Shown here in pieces: positions 29,084-39,687 of a DNA stretch of 64,000 nt (its first letter is position 1; the number at the start of each line of letters is the position of its first letter). The stretch comes from TMED69 sp036130055 (GTDB taxonomy: Bacteria; Pseudomonadota; Gammaproteobacteria; Ga0077536), in the NCBI GenBank assembly GCA_036130055.1, contig JAYYOR010000014.1:78719-142718 (forward strand), given 5' to 3'. The translations under genes and the position numbers were made by a program. A model generated the notes under the pieces. It was not told the origin of the DNA. It searched no databases and worked only from the letters and a program-made list of their open reading frames with translations.

Positions 29084-29271
29084 AAAGTTAACGTAAAAGT
29101 AATGATTTTTTTTTTCTAATATTCCAAGAATATTGTTATATTTAATAAGAAATATGTATAAAGCAAAAATGAAATAACACCAAAAATGCACAACATAGAG
29201 GCATTTGGAGATAAAGTTCGCACTGAAGTTGGGCAAATCAAAATAAATAATCGCTGTCACGAGAGGAATAA

Positions 29272-29511
29272 ATGGCTAAAATTAAGTTAAATAACCTAGA
29301 ATACTTTACAAACAAAATTGCGGCATCACTGCCTATAGACGCAGAGCATGTCAAAGAAGAATTTAAAGATAATCTAAAACCTTTATTACAATCGGTTTTT
29401 GAAAAATTCGAAATTGTCTCTAGAGAGGAATTTGAGATCCAAAAAGAAATTCTAAGAAAAACACGTTCCAAAGTAGATGAGCTCGAAAAAATAATTGGTG
29501 ATTTGGATTAA
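29272..29511 (+). CDS. ubiK: Ubiquinone biosynthesis accessory factor UbiK (BMFP family)
   Basis: Small 79-residue protein of the YqiC/BMFP family. The C-terminal half (about 45-79: VSREEFEIQKEILRKTRSKV) is the conserved trimeric coiled coil. In enterobacteria UbiK helps the ubiquinone-synthesis complex (family knowledge). It is divergent from glnK, an arrangement known from pseudomonads. GAGAGGA lies well placed before the ATG. Confidence 0.9.
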   Translation: MAKIKLNNLEYFTNKIAASLPIDAEHVKEEFKDNLKPLLQSVFEKFEIVSREEFEIQKEILRKTRSKVDELEKIIGDLD

Positions 29512-29538
29512 AGCGTAGTAAACCTAGGTTTTAAAATA

Positions 29539-30369
29539 ATGGCAACGTATGTTGTAGGTGATCTTCAAGGTTTCAAAATTACATTTCTAAAGCTACTAGA
29601 TCGCATTAATTTCAATCCATCCTCTGATAAGCTGTTTCTTGCAGGAGACCTTATCAATAGAGGGCCAGATTCATTAGGCACTCTACATGAGATAAACAAA
29701 CTAGGCCAATCTACTCAATCCGTACTAGGAAATCACGATATCTATCTTTTAGCGTTATACTATGCACCCAAATTATTTGATAGACCTAAACATGAAATGG
29801 ACGATATTTTAGCCGCACCGGATCTGAAAGAGATTGTAAATAAATTAGAACGGATGCCCCTGGCAATTTACAATAAGGAGCAAGATTTCTTCTTAAGCCA
29901 TGCCGGATTATACCCAATGTGGTCGATTCAAGAAGGGCTAGCATTGGCTGATCAATGGACGTCTAAATTTGAGAACGTCAAAAATAAACAGAAATTCTTT
30001 ATTGAAATGTTTAGTAACGAACCAAAAAATTGGAATGCGTGTAACTCAGATACTGAAAAACTGAGATTTACTTTGAACGCATTTACTAGAATGAGATATT
30101 TGAATTTCAATGGGGATTTAAACTTCTCAAAAAAAGGCCCTATTGATCTATCAGAAAAAAAACTGGTTCCATGGTTTAGATATCAAAAAAGACTAATAAC
30201 AAGTTCGAAAATTATTTTTGGGCATTGGTCAAGTTTGAATATTACGGAGAAAGAAAAAAAAGAAAAAAATATTTTCCCTACCGACACCGGTGTGGTCTGG
30301 ACAGGTCGTTTATCAGCCCTACGATTGGACGACATGAAGTGGTTTCAAGTAAAAAATCAAAGATTATGA
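29539..30369 (+). CDS. apaH: Symmetrical bis(5'-nucleosyl)-tetraphosphatase
   Basis: Hydrolyses Ap4A to two ADP; calcineurin-like metallophosphatase fold. The 276-residue protein has the metal motifs VGDLQGF, GDLINRGPDS, GNHD and SHAGLYP, plus FGHWSSL late in the chain, all in family order. The end overlaps the convergent folA by 13 bases. It is likely co-transcribed with ubiK, 27 bases upstream. Confidence 0.96.
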   Translation: MATYVVGDLQGFKITFLKLLDRINFNPSSDKLFLAGDLINRGPDSLGTLHEINKLGQSTQSVLGNHDIYLLALYYAPKLFDRPKHEMDDILAAPDLKEIVNKLERMPLAIYNKEQDFFLSHAGLYPMWSIQEGLALADQWTSKFENVKNKQKFFIEMFSNEPKNWNACNSDTEKLRFTLNAFTRMRYLNFNGDLNFSKKGPIDLSEKKLVPWFRYQKRLITSSKIIFGHWSSLNITEKEKKEKNIFPTDTGVVWTGRLSALRLDDMKWFQVKNQRL

Positions 30370-30866
30370 TGTTTTCTAACCAATTTCTTTATTATAAAAT
30401 CATATTCATTTCTATCGTCAGCCTGATATTTTTTTTCAAATAGTGTAACCCAGTCATCCACGCAAAAATCAGGGAAAAACGTATCCCCAACGCATTGAGC
30501 ATCTACCAGCGTAAGATACATTGAGTTGGTAATCTCAATTGCAGACCGATAAATTTCATAACCACCAATAAAAAAAAGCTTCTTTGTTTTAGAACAAAGT
30601 AAAGCCTCTTCGACAGACCGTGCGATTTTTATATGAGGCATCGGTTGATTTAGCGTTTTCGAAATAACAACATTATGTCGATTCGGCAGTGCTTTACCTA
30701 TCGATTCAAACGTTTTTCTGCCCATAATAACAGTGTTGCCTGTAGTTAATTTTTTAAAATGACGTAAGTCAGAGCTTAAATTCCAAGGCAGATGCCCATC
30801 AACGCCCATTACTCGGTTTCGGTCAAAGGCGACAATTAAAGATAGTTCTTGATTTTTTGCTGGCAT
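30357..30866 (-). CDS. folA: Dihydrofolate reductase
   Basis: NADPH-dependent reduction of dihydrofolate. Length is 169 residues. The active-site region reads MGVDGHLPWNLSSDLRHFK (about 17-35), with the acidic residue at SSD, and the NADPH loop GRKTFESIG follows near residue 50. It is 11 bases downstream of thyA, whose reaction produces its substrate, at the end of a run uvrA - kinase - lgt - thyA - folA. Confidence 0.97.
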   Translation of the reverse strand: MPAKNQELSLIVAFDRNRVMGVDGHLPWNLSSDLRHFKKLTTGNTVIMGRKTFESIGKALPNRHNVVISKTLNQPMPHIKIARSVEEALLCSKTKKLFFIGGYEIYRSAIEITNSMYLTLVDAQCVGDTFFPDFCVDDWVTLFEKKYQADDRNEYDFIIKKLVRKHHNL

Positions 30867-30877
30867 TTTTAATTTTC

Positions 30878-31672
30878 TTATACAGCGACCGGAGCGGATA
30901 TCAAAGGCAAAGGTTCGTAATTCTGCAACCGAATATCGTCATAAACAAAATCAAATATCGATTGAACCTGCTCGTTAAGAATTAATTTAGGCAAGGGCTT
31001 AGGTTTTCTCGATAATTGCTCATCTGCTTGCTCAATGTGGTTCAAGTAAAGATGGGCGTCTCCAATTGTATGAATAAATTCTCCCGCCCGAAGTCCTGTG
31101 ACCTGGGCCACCATATGAGTCAATAAAGCATAAGATGCTATGTTAAAAGGTACCCCTAGGAAAACGTCCGCACTCCGCTGGTAGAGCTGGCATGACAGAG
31201 AGTCCCCGCTTACATAGAATTGCGCTAGCACATGACAAGGAGCAAGCCTCATGTTTGGGATGTCCGCAACATTCCATGCACTCAAAATTAATCTTCTTGA
31301 AAAGGGATCACTTTTTATATCTCTTATAAGCTGAGAAATTTGATCAATATGAGTTCCATCTCCGGAAGCCCAACGACGCCATTGAGAGCCGTAAACTGGG
31401 CCAAGCTCACCATTTTCATCAGCCCATTCATCCCAGATCGAAACACCATGTTCGTTAAGATATTTAATGTTAGTACTTCCTTTCAGAAACCAAATTAGCT
31501 CATGAACTACGGATTTAAAGTGTATTTTTTTCGTCGTAACAATGGGGAAACCTATTTTTAAGTCAAAACGCATTTGATAACCAAACAAACTCAATGTACC
31601 CGTTCCAGTCCGATCGTTACGTTCGTTTTTGCTGTTTCTGACTTTTTTTAGTAATTCTATATACTCAATCAT
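30878..31672 (-). CDS. thyA: Thymidylate synthase
   Basis: Makes dTMP from dUMP with methylene-tetrahydrofolate. Length is 264 residues, the same as E. coli. The catalytic Cys is in [11 protein letters not shown] (about 146), followed by the [18 protein letters not shown] signature. The ATG shares one base with the lgt stop (TAATG), so translation is probably coupled. Confidence 0.98.
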   Translation of the reverse strand: MIEYIELLKKVRNSKNERNDRTGTGTLSLFGYQMRFDLKIGFPIVTTKKIHFKSVVHELIWFLKGSTNIKYLNEHGVSIWDEWADENGELGPVYGSQWRRWASGDGTHIDQISQLIRDIKSDPFSRRLILSAWNVADIPNMRLAPCHVLAQFYVSGDSLSCQLYQRSADVFLGVPFNIASYALLTHMVAQVTGLRAGEFIHTIGDAHLYLNHIEQADEQLSRKPKPLPKLILNEQVQSIFDFVYDDIRLQNYEPLPLISAPVAV

Positions 31673-32481
31673 TAATTTTCTCGTCTTCTATTTTGTAGCC
31701 TTAAAAAAAAGATCAAAAACAAACCCAATATTAACATAGGTATTGTTAAAATTTGGCCTAGTGTTAGATTGCCTCCAAAAAAATAACCTAAATGAGAATC
31801 AGGCTGTCTAAAAAATTCAACTGTAAATCTAAATATACCGTAGAGAAACAAAAAATATGCAGTAAGAACTCCCGAACGACAACCTTTTTTTAATATGTAT
31901 ATTAGTACGATAAACAAAATTAGTCCTTCCAACAATGCTTCATACAACTGACTTGGATGCCGGGCTACCCCACCGGCTAGAGGATTACTGAAGATCATCG
32001 CCCAGGGAAGCTCACTGGGAGTTCCCCAAAGTTCTTGATTAATAAAATTAGCTATTCGACCAAAAAAAAGTCCTATCGGAACGCTCACTACGATTCTGTC
32101 ACTAAGATCAAAAAAGCCATTGTCAGTCAACTTAGAAAAAATAATAATGGATGTAGCAGCACCCAAAAATCCACCGTGAAACGACATTCCTCCCTTCCAA
32201 ATTGCAAAAATCAAAAGGGGATTTTCACTTAGTGATTGAAAATCGTAAAACAAACAATAACCAATCCTGCCACCCAAGACTGCACCTAAAGCAGTATAAA
32301 AAATAAGATCATCGATAGAATGGATAGGCAATTGATTTTCATGAAAACCATTAGATAGTCTAGCAAAAGCCCAACCAAGTCCAATTCCAACAACATAGGC
32401 TATACCATACCAATAAACTTTAAGTGAACCGATTTGTAATGCAATGGGGTCCATATCTGGAACGACTATCAAAGGCAGCAC
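31672..32481 (-). CDS. lgt: Prolipoprotein diacylglyceryl transferase
   Basis: Inner-membrane enzyme that attaches diacylglycerol to the lipobox Cys of prolipoproteins, such as MlaA of this window. The 269 residues contain about seven helices. Conserved motifs are HGGFLGA near residue 105, [13 protein letters not shown] near residue 140 and [13 protein letters not shown] near residue 185. The start is the ATG at 32481; an internal ATG at codon 10 is possible. The gap to the upstream kinase gene is 4 bases. Confidence 0.97.
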   Translation of the reverse strand: MLPLIVVPDMDPIALQIGSLKVYWYGIAYVVGIGLGWAFARLSNGFHENQLPIHSIDDLIFYTALGAVLGGRIGYCLFYDFQSLSENPLLIFAIWKGGMSFHGGFLGAATSIIIFSKLTDNGFFDLSDRIVVSVPIGLFFGRIANFINQELWGTPSELPWAMIFSNPLAGGVARHPSQLYEALLEGLILFIVLIYILKKGCRSGVLTAYFLFLYGIFRFTVEFFRQPDSHLGYFFGGNLTLGQILTIPMLILGLFLIFFLRLQNRRREN

Positions 32482-32485
32482 CCCA

Positions 32486-33418
32486 TTAATCGAGAGTTAA
32501 TTGATAATTTTGATTCAAATAATCTTCTATAAGCTCTTTCGAAAGAACGTGATTCTGAGTTCCCGCAGTACCAACTTTAATCGCACCCAATACGGAGCCC
32601 AAACGAGCAGCATCAACGATTGGCCATTCTTTTTCAAAACCACAAAGAAATCCTGCTCGAAAAGCGTCCCCACATCCTGTCGGATCAATTGGGGAATCAC
32701 AACCAACTGCGTCAATAGTAATTTTTTTACTATTAACAAAAATCTCAGATCCTCGATCACCCATTGTTACTATATATGCGGTAACTTTCTTCGCAATTTG
32801 GGCTGGCGACAAAGAAGTTTTGTCCTCGATGAGTTTTGATTCGTATTCATTCACAATGACCCAATTCGAAAGCTCGATTAAATATATTAGCTCGTCTCCG
32901 GTAAACATCGGCGTACCTTGCCCAGGGTCGAAAACAAAGGGAACTTTGGCTTCAGCAAGTTGCTTGCTGTTTTCGAGCATAGCAGTCTTACTGTCCGGGG
33001 AAACAATCGCTAGATCAGCTTTTATTTTAGATATAGGGTATCTTTCGATATTTTCCATAGCACCTGGATGAAATGCCGTGATTTGATTTCCAACACAATC
33101 AGTTATAATAAAAGCTCGCGCTGAAAATAAATTTTTACATTCATTAATATAATCTCGGTTAATTTCATTTTCATCCATCCAATCTGCATAGGGTGAGAAG
33201 TCTTTACCTACTGAACCCAAAACGATAGGTTTGCCTCCTAGTTTTCTTAAATTATATGAAATATTACCAGCACATCCCCCAAACTCCTGCCTCATTCGGG
33301 GGACCAAAAAAGATATGTTAAGTGTATCTATCTTATCTGGGATGATATGTTTGGAGAATTCATCTTCGAAATTCATAATGCTATCAAAAGCAATGGATCC
33401 ACTTATGATTGTTGCCAT
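32486..33418 (-). CDS. PfkB-family sugar/nucleoside kinase
   Basis: Ribokinase-fold kinase of 310 residues. The N-terminal signature FGGCAGNISYNLRKLGGKP (about 46-64) and the C-terminal DPTGCGDAFRAGFLCG (about 245-260), with the catalytic Asp, are both intact. The sequence resembles proteins annotated as adenosine kinase in betaproteobacteria, but the substrate cannot be read from sequence. It lies between uvrA (34 bases upstream) and lgt (4 bases downstream). Confidence 0.88.
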   Translation of the reverse strand: MATIISGSIAFDSIMNFEDEFSKHIIPDKIDTLNISFLVPRMRQEFGGCAGNISYNLRKLGGKPIVLGSVGKDFSPYADWMDENEINRDYINECKNLFSARAFIITDCVGNQITAFHPGAMENIERYPISKIKADLAIVSPDSKTAMLENSKQLAEAKVPFVFDPGQGTPMFTGDELIYLIELSNWVIVNEYESKLIEDKTSLSPAQIAKKVTAYIVTMGDRGSEIFVNSKKITIDAVGCDSPIDPTGCGDAFRAGFLCGFEKEWPIVDAARLGSVLGAIKVGTAGTQNHVLSKELIEDYLNQNYQLTLD

Positions 33419-33452
33419 AATTGAAAGTCCTTATAAATTTTCATTGTTTGGG

Positions 33453-36284
33453 TTATACAGCAATTTTATTTTCGATCACTTGGCGAAGGTAATGTGCTGT
33501 GTGGCCTTCACTATTAGCGATATCTTCAGGATTACCAGTCCCGACTATATTACCCCCACCCATTCCACCCTCTGGACCCATATCAACAATCCAATCTGCT
33601 GTTTTTACAACATCAAGATTATGCTCTATTATTACGATAGTATTGCCAAGTGCCTTTAACCGTTGAATAACCCTCAAAAGTTGTTCGATATCGTGAAAAT
33701 GAAGCCCTGTAGTTGGCTCATCTAAAATATATAATGTAGAACCCGTCGATCTTCGAGATAATTCTTTTGCAAGTTTAATTCGCTGTGCTTCCCCCCCCGA
33801 TAACGTAGTTGCGCTTTGACCTAATTTTATGTAAGAAAGACCAACATCGGAGAGTAGTTCAAGTTTCCGATATACACTTGGAACTGGCTCAAATACGGCT
33901 ATAGCTTCATCCACTGTCATATTGAGTATTTCATTTATATTAAAACCTTTATAACATATATCCAATGTTTCACGGTTGTACCTTTTACCTTTACAACTGT
34001 CACATTCAACGTATAAATCCGGGAGGAAATGCATCTCAACTTTAACAAGGCCATCACCTTGACATTGCTCGCACCTCCCACCCTTTACATTGAAACTAAA
34101 ACGACCAGGCAAATATCCTCGTGACCTCGATTCGCTAGTCGCTGCAAACAATTCTCTAATTGGAGCAAAAAGACCAGTATAGGTAGCTGGGTTAGAACGG
34201 GGCGTTCTACCGATTGGAGACTGGTCAATATTAACTACTTTATCCAGCAATTCAAGACCACTAAATGACTTGTGGGCAGCAGGCTTCACAGAAGCACCAT
34301 TGAGTTGTCGGGCAGCAATCTTATAAAGCGTGTCGTTTATCAAAGTAGATTTGCCTGAACCGGACACACCAGTTACACAGGTTAGGGCACCAACAGGAAT
34401 TTCTAGATTGACTGAATGAAGATTGTTCCCACAGGCACCGTTGATTTTGATTTTTTTATTATTTCGTACGTCAGTAATTATTTTAGAAGCTTCAATGCCT
34501 CTTGTACCGGATAAAAATTTTCCTGTTTCTGAATTTTTTGATTTTAGAATATCCTTAACGCAACCTTGAGCAACCACCGATCCTCCATGAATTCCCGCCC
34601 CAGGCCCAATATCGATAATATGGTCGGCTGAACGTATTGCTTCTTCATCATGCTCAACCACTATAACAGTATTCCCTAAATCTCTTAGTTTAAATAAAGT
34701 ATCTAAAAGTCGTTTATTATCTCTCTGATGCAAACCTATCGAGGGTTCATCAAGTACGTACATGACACCCACTAAGCCGGCTCCAATTTGACTTGCCAGC
34801 CTTATTCGCTGAGCCTCTCCGCCAGACAACGTGTCAGCTTTTCGATCCAAAGTTAAGTAACTTAGTCCAATATTACCCATGAATCCCAATCGATTTAATA
34901 TTTCATTTATAATTTTTTTTCTAACTTCGTCATTCTTAGCGCTATCAAATTCTTGAAATAATTCTATAGCTTGACCAATCGGCATTTCGGTGATTTGGTT
35001 AATAGTGTATCCTTCAAAAAAGACATTTCTTGCCGAAATATTAAGTCTGCTACCGAGACATTCCTGGCAAGATTTTATACTCAAAAACTTATTCATTTCA
35101 TCTCGAAGGGGCTGAGAAGCCGATTCTCGTAAGCGCCTCTGCATACCAGGTATCACTCCTTCGAATGTATGCTTCTTCTTAAAAATTTTATTATTACTTC
35201 TCATGTAAGAGAACTCAATAGACTCCCCATCACTTCCATTTAGTATTTTATCCTGAATTTTCTCAGGTAAATTCTCGTAGGGGGTATTGATATCAAATTT
35301 ATAATGCCGAGCCAGAGATTTAATGATTTGTAAATAATAAGAGTTGCGAGTGTCCCAACCAAAAATAGCACCTGCTGGAAGACTCTTAGAAGGGTCATGA
35401 ACTACCAGCTCTTCGTCAAAATACTCTAGATACCCTAAACCATCGCAAGTTAAACAGGCTCCGTGAGGGCTGTTAAAAGAAAATGAGCTAGGTTCCAAAT
35501 CGTGCGCACTGAATCCACATTCAGGACAAGAATATTTTGATGAAAATGTTACCTCGGCATGGCCGTCAGTGTTTAGTGAGATAATTTTCACTATTCCTTC
35601 ACCATATTCTAAGCCTGTTTCTACGGATTCTGATAGTCTAAGTTGCATATCATTCCTAATTGTAAATCGATCGATGACTAGGTCGATATCGTGTTTCTTT
35701 CGCATTTCTAATTTAGGGGGATCTTCCAATAGACTGACCTCACCGTCTATGACAGCTCGTACAAACCCAAGAGAAAGTAACTTATTTAATAATTGATGAT
35801 GTTCACCCTTTTTACCTCTCAAAACCGGAGCTGTAAGCATCCACTTTGACCCAGGAGTGTTACTCAAAATTTTATCGACAATTTGAGACACTGTCTGAGC
35901 TCTTAAAGGATTCCCATGGGTAGGACAACGGGCCTCTCCAGACCTTGCGTACAACAGCCTTAAATAATCGTAAATTTCGGTTACTGTACCGACGGTGGAA
36001 CGAGGGTTATGAGAAGTAGATTTCTGTTCAATGGATATAGCTGGTGAGAGCCCTTCAATATAATCAACATCCGGTTTCTCCATCATGGAAAGAAATTGCC
36101 TGGCATACGAAGAAAGTGATTCGACATATCTTCTTTGCCCTTCCGCATAGATTGTATCGAATGCCAGAGATGACTTCCCAGAGCCTGAAAGTCCAGTTAT
36201 TACTGTAAATTTATTCCGAGGAATATCAACGTCTATATTTTTCAAGTTATGGGTTCTCACTCCCCTCAACTTAATTGACTTCAT
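33453..36284 (-). CDS. uvrA: Excinuclease ABC subunit UvrA
   Basis: Damage-recognition ATPase of nucleotide-excision repair, 943 residues. Two ABC modules are complete, with Walker A loops [15 protein letters not shown] (about 31-45) and [15 protein letters not shown] (about 640). Two zinc modules are present: CPEC/CLTC near 255-280 and CEQC/CDSC near 740-765. Signature motifs LSGGEAQRI occur twice. It is divergent from ssb, as in E. coli, where both are SOS-regulated. Confidence 0.98.
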   Translation of the reverse strand: MKSIKLRGVRTHNLKNIDVDIPRNKFTVITGLSGSGKSSLAFDTIYAEGQRRYVESLSSYARQFLSMMEKPDVDYIEGLSPAISIEQKSTSHNPRSTVGTVTEIYDYLRLLYARSGEARCPTHGNPLRAQTVSQIVDKILSNTPGSKWMLTAPVLRGKKGEHHQLLNKLLSLGFVRAVIDGEVSLLEDPPKLEMRKKHDIDLVIDRFTIRNDMQLRLSESVETGLEYGEGIVKIISLNTDGHAEVTFSSKYSCPECGFSAHDLEPSSFSFNSPHGACLTCDGLGYLEYFDEELVVHDPSKSLPAGAIFGWDTRNSYYLQIIKSLARHYKFDINTPYENLPEKIQDKILNGSDGESIEFSYMRSNNKIFKKKHTFEGVIPGMQRRLRESASQPLRDEMNKFLSIKSCQECLGSRLNISARNVFFEGYTINQITEMPIGQAIELFQEFDSAKNDEVRKKIINEILNRLGFMGNIGLSYLTLDRKADTLSGGEAQRIRLASQIGAGLVGVMYVLDEPSIGLHQRDNKRLLDTLFKLRDLGNTVIVVEHDEEAIRSADHIIDIGPGAGIHGGSVVAQGCVKDILKSKNSETGKFLSGTRGIEASKIITDVRNNKKIKINGACGNNLHSVNLEIPVGALTCVTGVSGSGKSTLINDTLYKIAARQLNGASVKPAAHKSFSGLELLDKVVNIDQSPIGRTPRSNPATYTGLFAPIRELFAATSESRSRGYLPGRFSFNVKGGRCEQCQGDGLVKVEMHFLPDLYVECDSCKGKRYNRETLDICYKGFNINEILNMTVDEAIAVFEPVPSVYRKLELLSDVGLSYIKLGQSATTLSGGEAQRIKLAKELSRRSTGSTLYILDEPTTGLHFHDIEQLLRVIQRLKALGNTIVIIEHNLDVVKTADWIVDMGPEGGMGGGNIVGTGNPEDIANSEGHTAHYLRQVIENKIAV

Positions 36285-36371
36285 ATTTTCACTTTAAAAA
36301 TAACCAAAATTTATGATACGTAGTTAACTTCTTAGCAGTTTTTAACCATGAAGCCATTGCTTCTTAAATAA

Positions 36372-36405
36372 GGAACGAACATTAACAAGTTTTAATGTTT
36401 GTTCC
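36372..36405. repeat. 14-bp inverted repeat, candidate SOS operator
   Basis: GGAACGAACATTAA (36372-36385) and TTAATGTTTGTTCC (36392-36405) are inverted copies with one mismatch around a 6-base centre. The outer GGAAC/GTTCC and inner GAAC/GTTT elements resemble the GAAC/GTTC half-sites used by LexA proteins outside the E. coli type. No T-run follows on either strand, so it is not a terminator. Confidence 0.6.
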
Positions 36406-36474
36406 ATCATTTATTAATGTTTTAACAACTATCATAACATTATCCCCCAAACGGCTACTAACAGTGGCCTCTTA

Positions 36475-36503
36475 GGAGCTAGCGTTTCCCATGCGCTGGC
36501 TCC
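36475..36503. repeat. GC-rich hairpin upstream of ssb
   Basis: GGAGCTAGCG (36475-36484) can pair with CGCTGGCTCC (36494-36503) over 10 positions, counting one G-U wobble, around a 9-base loop. No uridine run follows in either direction. It could be part of an untranslated leader, a small RNA or a protein site. Confidence 0.5.
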
Positions 36504-36573
36504 GATCTCATAAAATCTGTAGAAAAGGTGACCAAAAATACCACTAAAATTTGCATAAAATACAAAAATTATC

Positions 36574-36602
36574 TTGTGCGGGGTTTAGTCTCGAGTTATC
36601 CT
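36574..36602 (+). promoter_or_regulatory. Putative sigma-70 promoter of ssb
   Basis: TTGTGC (36574-36579) and TATCCT (36597-36602) are 17 bases apart, and the predicted start lies about 40 bases before the ssb ATG. Four of six bases agree with consensus in each box, so support is moderate. Confidence 0.4.
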
Positions 36603-36651
36603 GATCTTTGTAATCTATTAACGCTTGAATCAGAAAAATGGAGGCAATTTC

Positions 36652-37104
36652 ATGTCCAGAGGGCTTAACAAAGTTATGTTAATTGGCAACCTCGGATCAG
36701 ACCCCGAAATAAGGTATACCGCGGCTGGAGCCCCGGTAGCAAATATAAGCCTTGCGACGGCGGAAAGTTGGCGCGATAAGGATAACGGCGAATTACGGGA
36801 AAAAACAGAATGGCATAGAGTAGTTTTTTTCGGCAAAGTTGCGGAAACAGTTGAAAAGTATGTGAGCAAAGGCTCTCAAATCTATGTTGAAGGCAAATTG
36901 CAGACACGAAAATGGCAAGATAAAGAAGGTAACGACAGATATACAACAGAAATAGTAGCCGGTGAAATGAGGATGTTAGGCAAAAGAGGGGAGAATATTG
37001 CAAGTCCTAATAATGAAACTATCAATCCTCCCGCCCGGGCGAGTAAAAGCGCGGACCTTCCAAATGAGCCAGCGGAGTTTATAGATGATGATATTCCTTT
37101 TTAG
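36652..37104 (+). CDS. ssb: Single-stranded DNA-binding protein
   Basis: Coats single-stranded DNA in replication, repair and recombination. I start at the ATG at 36652, which has GGAGG 7 bases upstream; an ATG nine codons earlier contains this ribosome site and is rejected. The 150-residue protein has the OB fold (about 1-110, starting [18 protein letters not shown]), a short linker and the acidic tail ending DDDIPF, which recruits partner proteins. Confidence 0.97.
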   Translation: MSRGLNKVMLIGNLGSDPEIRYTAAGAPVANISLATAESWRDKDNGELREKTEWHRVVFFGKVAETVEKYVSKGSQIYVEGKLQTRKWQDKEGNDRYTTEIVAGEMRMLGKRGENIASPNNETINPPARASKSADLPNEPAEFIDDDIPF

Positions 37105-37154
37105 CTATCTGAAACATTCATTTCGCTTGCCGAAAACATTGAAGATTGGAACAT

Positions 37155-38459
37155 ATGATTAAACAATTTGAATTACTTTCACGTCGCAGATTCGCCCCAA
37201 TTTTCATAACACAGTTCTTGGGAGCATTAAACGATAACATCTTCAGGTTTGCCTTAATACTTGCTATCACATTTGATAGTTCAAACATAGCCACATCATC
37301 AGAGCGGTCGGATGTATCAATAATTGCCGGTGTATTCATTCTGCCTTTTTTGCTCTTTTCCGGCTTCTCTGGGCAATTAGCTGATAAATTTGAAAAATCA
37401 AAAGTTATCAGATTAACAAAGACAAGCGAAATATTAATCGCATGTCTGGCAGGTTACGGGTTCTTTAACGGGAATTTTACAATTCTTTTAATTACGCTTT
37501 TCCTAATGGGAGTGCAGTCTACGATTTTTGGGCCTCTGAAATATAGCATTCTTCCCCAACAATTAAAAAAACATGAGCTATCAGGTGCGAATGGTCTTAT
37601 GCAAACCGGAACTTATGCGGCTATAATAATTGGAAGTATTATCGGGGGGGCAGTCATTGGTACCACAGCCGATGGTACAACATACATTTCAATGATTATG
37701 ATAGTCATAGCACTCTTAGGGAGACTAAGCGCACAATTTATTATGAAGGGGGAAGCTAATTCGCCAAAATTAAAACTTGAAATCAATTTTCTGAAATCTG
37801 GATGCGACTCTCTTGCTCATAATTTTCGAAACAAGCATCTTGCGACGATGAGTATTCTAATTTCTTTATTTTGGTTTATGGGGTCAACATACTTCACCTT
37901 AATTCCAATCTATGCAAAAGATTTTCTAAATGCGCATCCAATCGATATAAGCAAACTTACCGTCGCTCTTGCGATAGGGGTAGGTTTTGGCTCTATGCTA
38001 TGTGAAAAATTTTCAAGGGAAAATATTGATTTAGGGGTAATTAGCATCGGAATCATTTCTTTAGGCCTGGTATCTTTTGAAATCTTTTTCCTAGCAACAC
38101 AAGCGTCCTATAGTGAATGCGTTTATTTACTTGGTATATGTATTAGTCCTATTAACCGATTCTTTTTAGACTTAATTATTTTAAGTGCAGCGGGGGCTTT
38201 GTTTGTAATCCCTATGTATGCATCAGTTCAAAGTCAATCTCAAAGAGAGCATAGGGCTAGGGTAATGGCTGCCATAAACATATTAAATGCAATACTTATG
38301 GTAATTGCTTCGATATTTACATTCACGTTATTAAAATTTGAGATTGCTGCTAACTGGATTTTCTTAATTGTCGCACTATTCTCTCTAGTAGTAACCTCGT
38401 TAGGCTTTTTATTCGTTCCAAAGATGTTTTGGTGGTTTCGGGAACCCAAAACTAATTGA
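37155..38459 (+). CDS. LplT-like MFS transporter
   Basis: Twelve-helix major-facilitator protein of 434 residues. The N-terminus (FAPIFITQFLGALNDNIFRFALI) is typical of LplT and of the MFS half of the LplT-acyltransferase fusions, which flip lysophospholipids for repair by acyltransferase Aas. Here no acyltransferase domain or gene is adjacent, so the substrate is inferred only. The start is the ATG at 37155; a TTG three codons upstream is possible. An MFS gene between ssb and uvrA is also found in pseudomonads. Confidence 0.82.
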   Translation: MIKQFELLSRRRFAPIFITQFLGALNDNIFRFALILAITFDSSNIATSSERSDVSIIAGVFILPFLLFSGFSGQLADKFEKSKVIRLTKTSEILIACLAGYGFFNGNFTILLITLFLMGVQSTIFGPLKYSILPQQLKKHELSGANGLMQTGTYAAIIIGSIIGGAVIGTTADGTTYISMIMIVIALLGRLSAQFIMKGEANSPKLKLEINFLKSGCDSLAHNFRNKHLATMSILISLFWFMGSTYFTLIPIYAKDFLNAHPIDISKLTVALAIGVGFGSMLCEKFSRENIDLGVISIGIISLGLVSFEIFFLATQASYSECVYLLGICISPINRFFLDLIILSAAGALFVIPMYASVQSQSQREHRARVMAAINILNAILMVIASIFTFTLLKFEIAANWIFLIVALFSLVVTSLGFLFVPKMFWWFREPKTN

Positions 38460-38472
38460 ACAAATTTTCTCT

Positions 38473-39618
38473 TTACTCATTTGATGAGCTCCGATGAGGT
38501 CTTCTGATATAACTAGGGGTTAACATCTCCATAAGACGACTTTCCGTTCTCAGAAACATTCCTGACAACTTTTTGCCGATATAATACTCAGCAGCAGTAA
38601 AATCAGACGAGACAATCAAGTTTACATTTTTTTCATATAATTCATCGACTAAATTAATAAACCTTCTTGTCGCATCATTATCGTTGTCGTCCATACTAGG
38701 AATATCCTCTATTAGAACCGTATGGAATTGCGAAGCTAAATCGATATATTCAGATACAGACCGATTATCTTGGCATAGTTGATAAAAAGTGAACCATGCA
38801 ACCCCTTGCGAAGCACCTTGTAATTTTATATATCTGTCATTTAACCAAACTTTATTATCAGCAGCTTTCTTAAGACTGGTGAGTCGATTAAACAAATTGC
38901 GAAGAGACTTTCCAGTCAGCCGGCTTTTTTCGGTCACGCCCTCCCGTTCAAATGCTTGCAGTCTGTAATCTTTTAATCCAAAAAGTTGTATCACAGTAGT
39001 TTGTCTTTTAAGAACTGAAATCGCACCTAAAAAACGCTCCCGTTGAAGACCATCTTTATAAAGCTCGTCTGGTCGAGAATTAGACGTAGTTATTAAAACA
39101 ATCCCAGCGCTGAACAAATAATCTAAAAGTCGGCCAAGAATCATCGCATCAGTGATATCAGTGACATGAAATTCGTCTAGAAATAAAATATTAGTATTTT
39201 TTAAAACAACCCTGGTAACTTGTCTTAATGGGTTTTGTTGGTTCATATTTTTCTTTAAGATTTTGTGAACCATTATCATAAACTCATGAAAGTGATACCT
39301 TTCTTTGCCCTCTATTGGCAGAAAATCATAAAAAAGATCCATCATAAATGTCTTACCAACACCGACCGAGCCCCATATGTATATTCCTTTTTGCACTTTC
39401 GCCGTTGATCGGTCAATACTCCTGAAGAAGAAGTTTTTTAATAAAGATAAAAAGGAATTGCGCTTCCTCGAAAGCAAATTGTTCAAAACTTTTTCAAATT
39501 CTATGATAAGAGCTCTTTGGAATTTACTTTCCTCTATTTCATGTTTTTCACAAGCTAAATTATAAGTATCTTCTAATGATATTGAGCAAGACGAATTTTT
39601 CTTTTTACTAGGTGACAT
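38473..39618 (-). CDS. zapE: Cell division protein ZapE (AFG1-like ATPase)
   Basis: AAA-type ATPase of the AFG1 family; in E. coli it associates with the Z-ring. The ATP loop GSVGVGKTFMMDLFYD is near residue 90 and the Walker B LFLDEFHVTDI near residue 150. The Arg-containing ITTSNSRPDELY motif follows. It converges with the MFS gene (13 bases). The ATG at 39618 gives 381 residues; a TTG three codons upstream is an alternative. Confidence 0.93.
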   Translation of the reverse strand: MSPSKKKNSSCSISLEDTYNLACEKHEIEESKFQRALIIEFEKVLNNLLSRKRNSFLSLLKNFFFRSIDRSTAKVQKGIYIWGSVGVGKTFMMDLFYDFLPIEGKERYHFHEFMIMVHKILKKNMNQQNPLRQVTRVVLKNTNILFLDEFHVTDITDAMILGRLLDYLFSAGIVLITTSNSRPDELYKDGLQRERFLGAISVLKRQTTVIQLFGLKDYRLQAFEREGVTEKSRLTGKSLRNLFNRLTSLKKAADNKVWLNDRYIKLQGASQGVAWFTFYQLCQDNRSVSEYIDLASQFHTVLIEDIPSMDDNDNDATRRFINLVDELYEKNVNLIVSSDFTAAEYYIGKKLSGMFLRTESRLMEMLTPSYIRRPHRSSSNE

Positions 39619-39687
39619 GTTATACAACTTAAGCTTTTTATCTGATTGACACGTATTTATAATGAATTTTTAATATAGATTTTTCAT

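Larger units (their letters stand above)
36285..36651. promoter_or_regulatory. uvrA/ssb divergent regulatory region
   Basis: This 367-base gene-free stretch is the longest in the protein-coding part of the window. It contains a 14-bp inverted repeat at 36372-36405, a second hairpin at 36475-36503 and a plausible ssb promoter at 36574-36602. No E. coli-type LexA box (CTG-N10-CAG) was found in a convincing form. The middle part (about 36440-36510) is richer in G and C than its surroundings and could encode a small RNA, but no tRNA or known ncRNA was recognised. Confidence 0.5.

Noticed and set aside
28995..29084. N-terminal extension of GlnK
   Set aside because: The extra 30 residues lack P-II similarity and cross the sigma-54 promoter and its transcript start.
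29184..29199. NtrC binding site upstream of glnK
   Set aside because: Only a half-site with wrong spacing was found (TGCA-N5-GGTG); too weak to report as a site.
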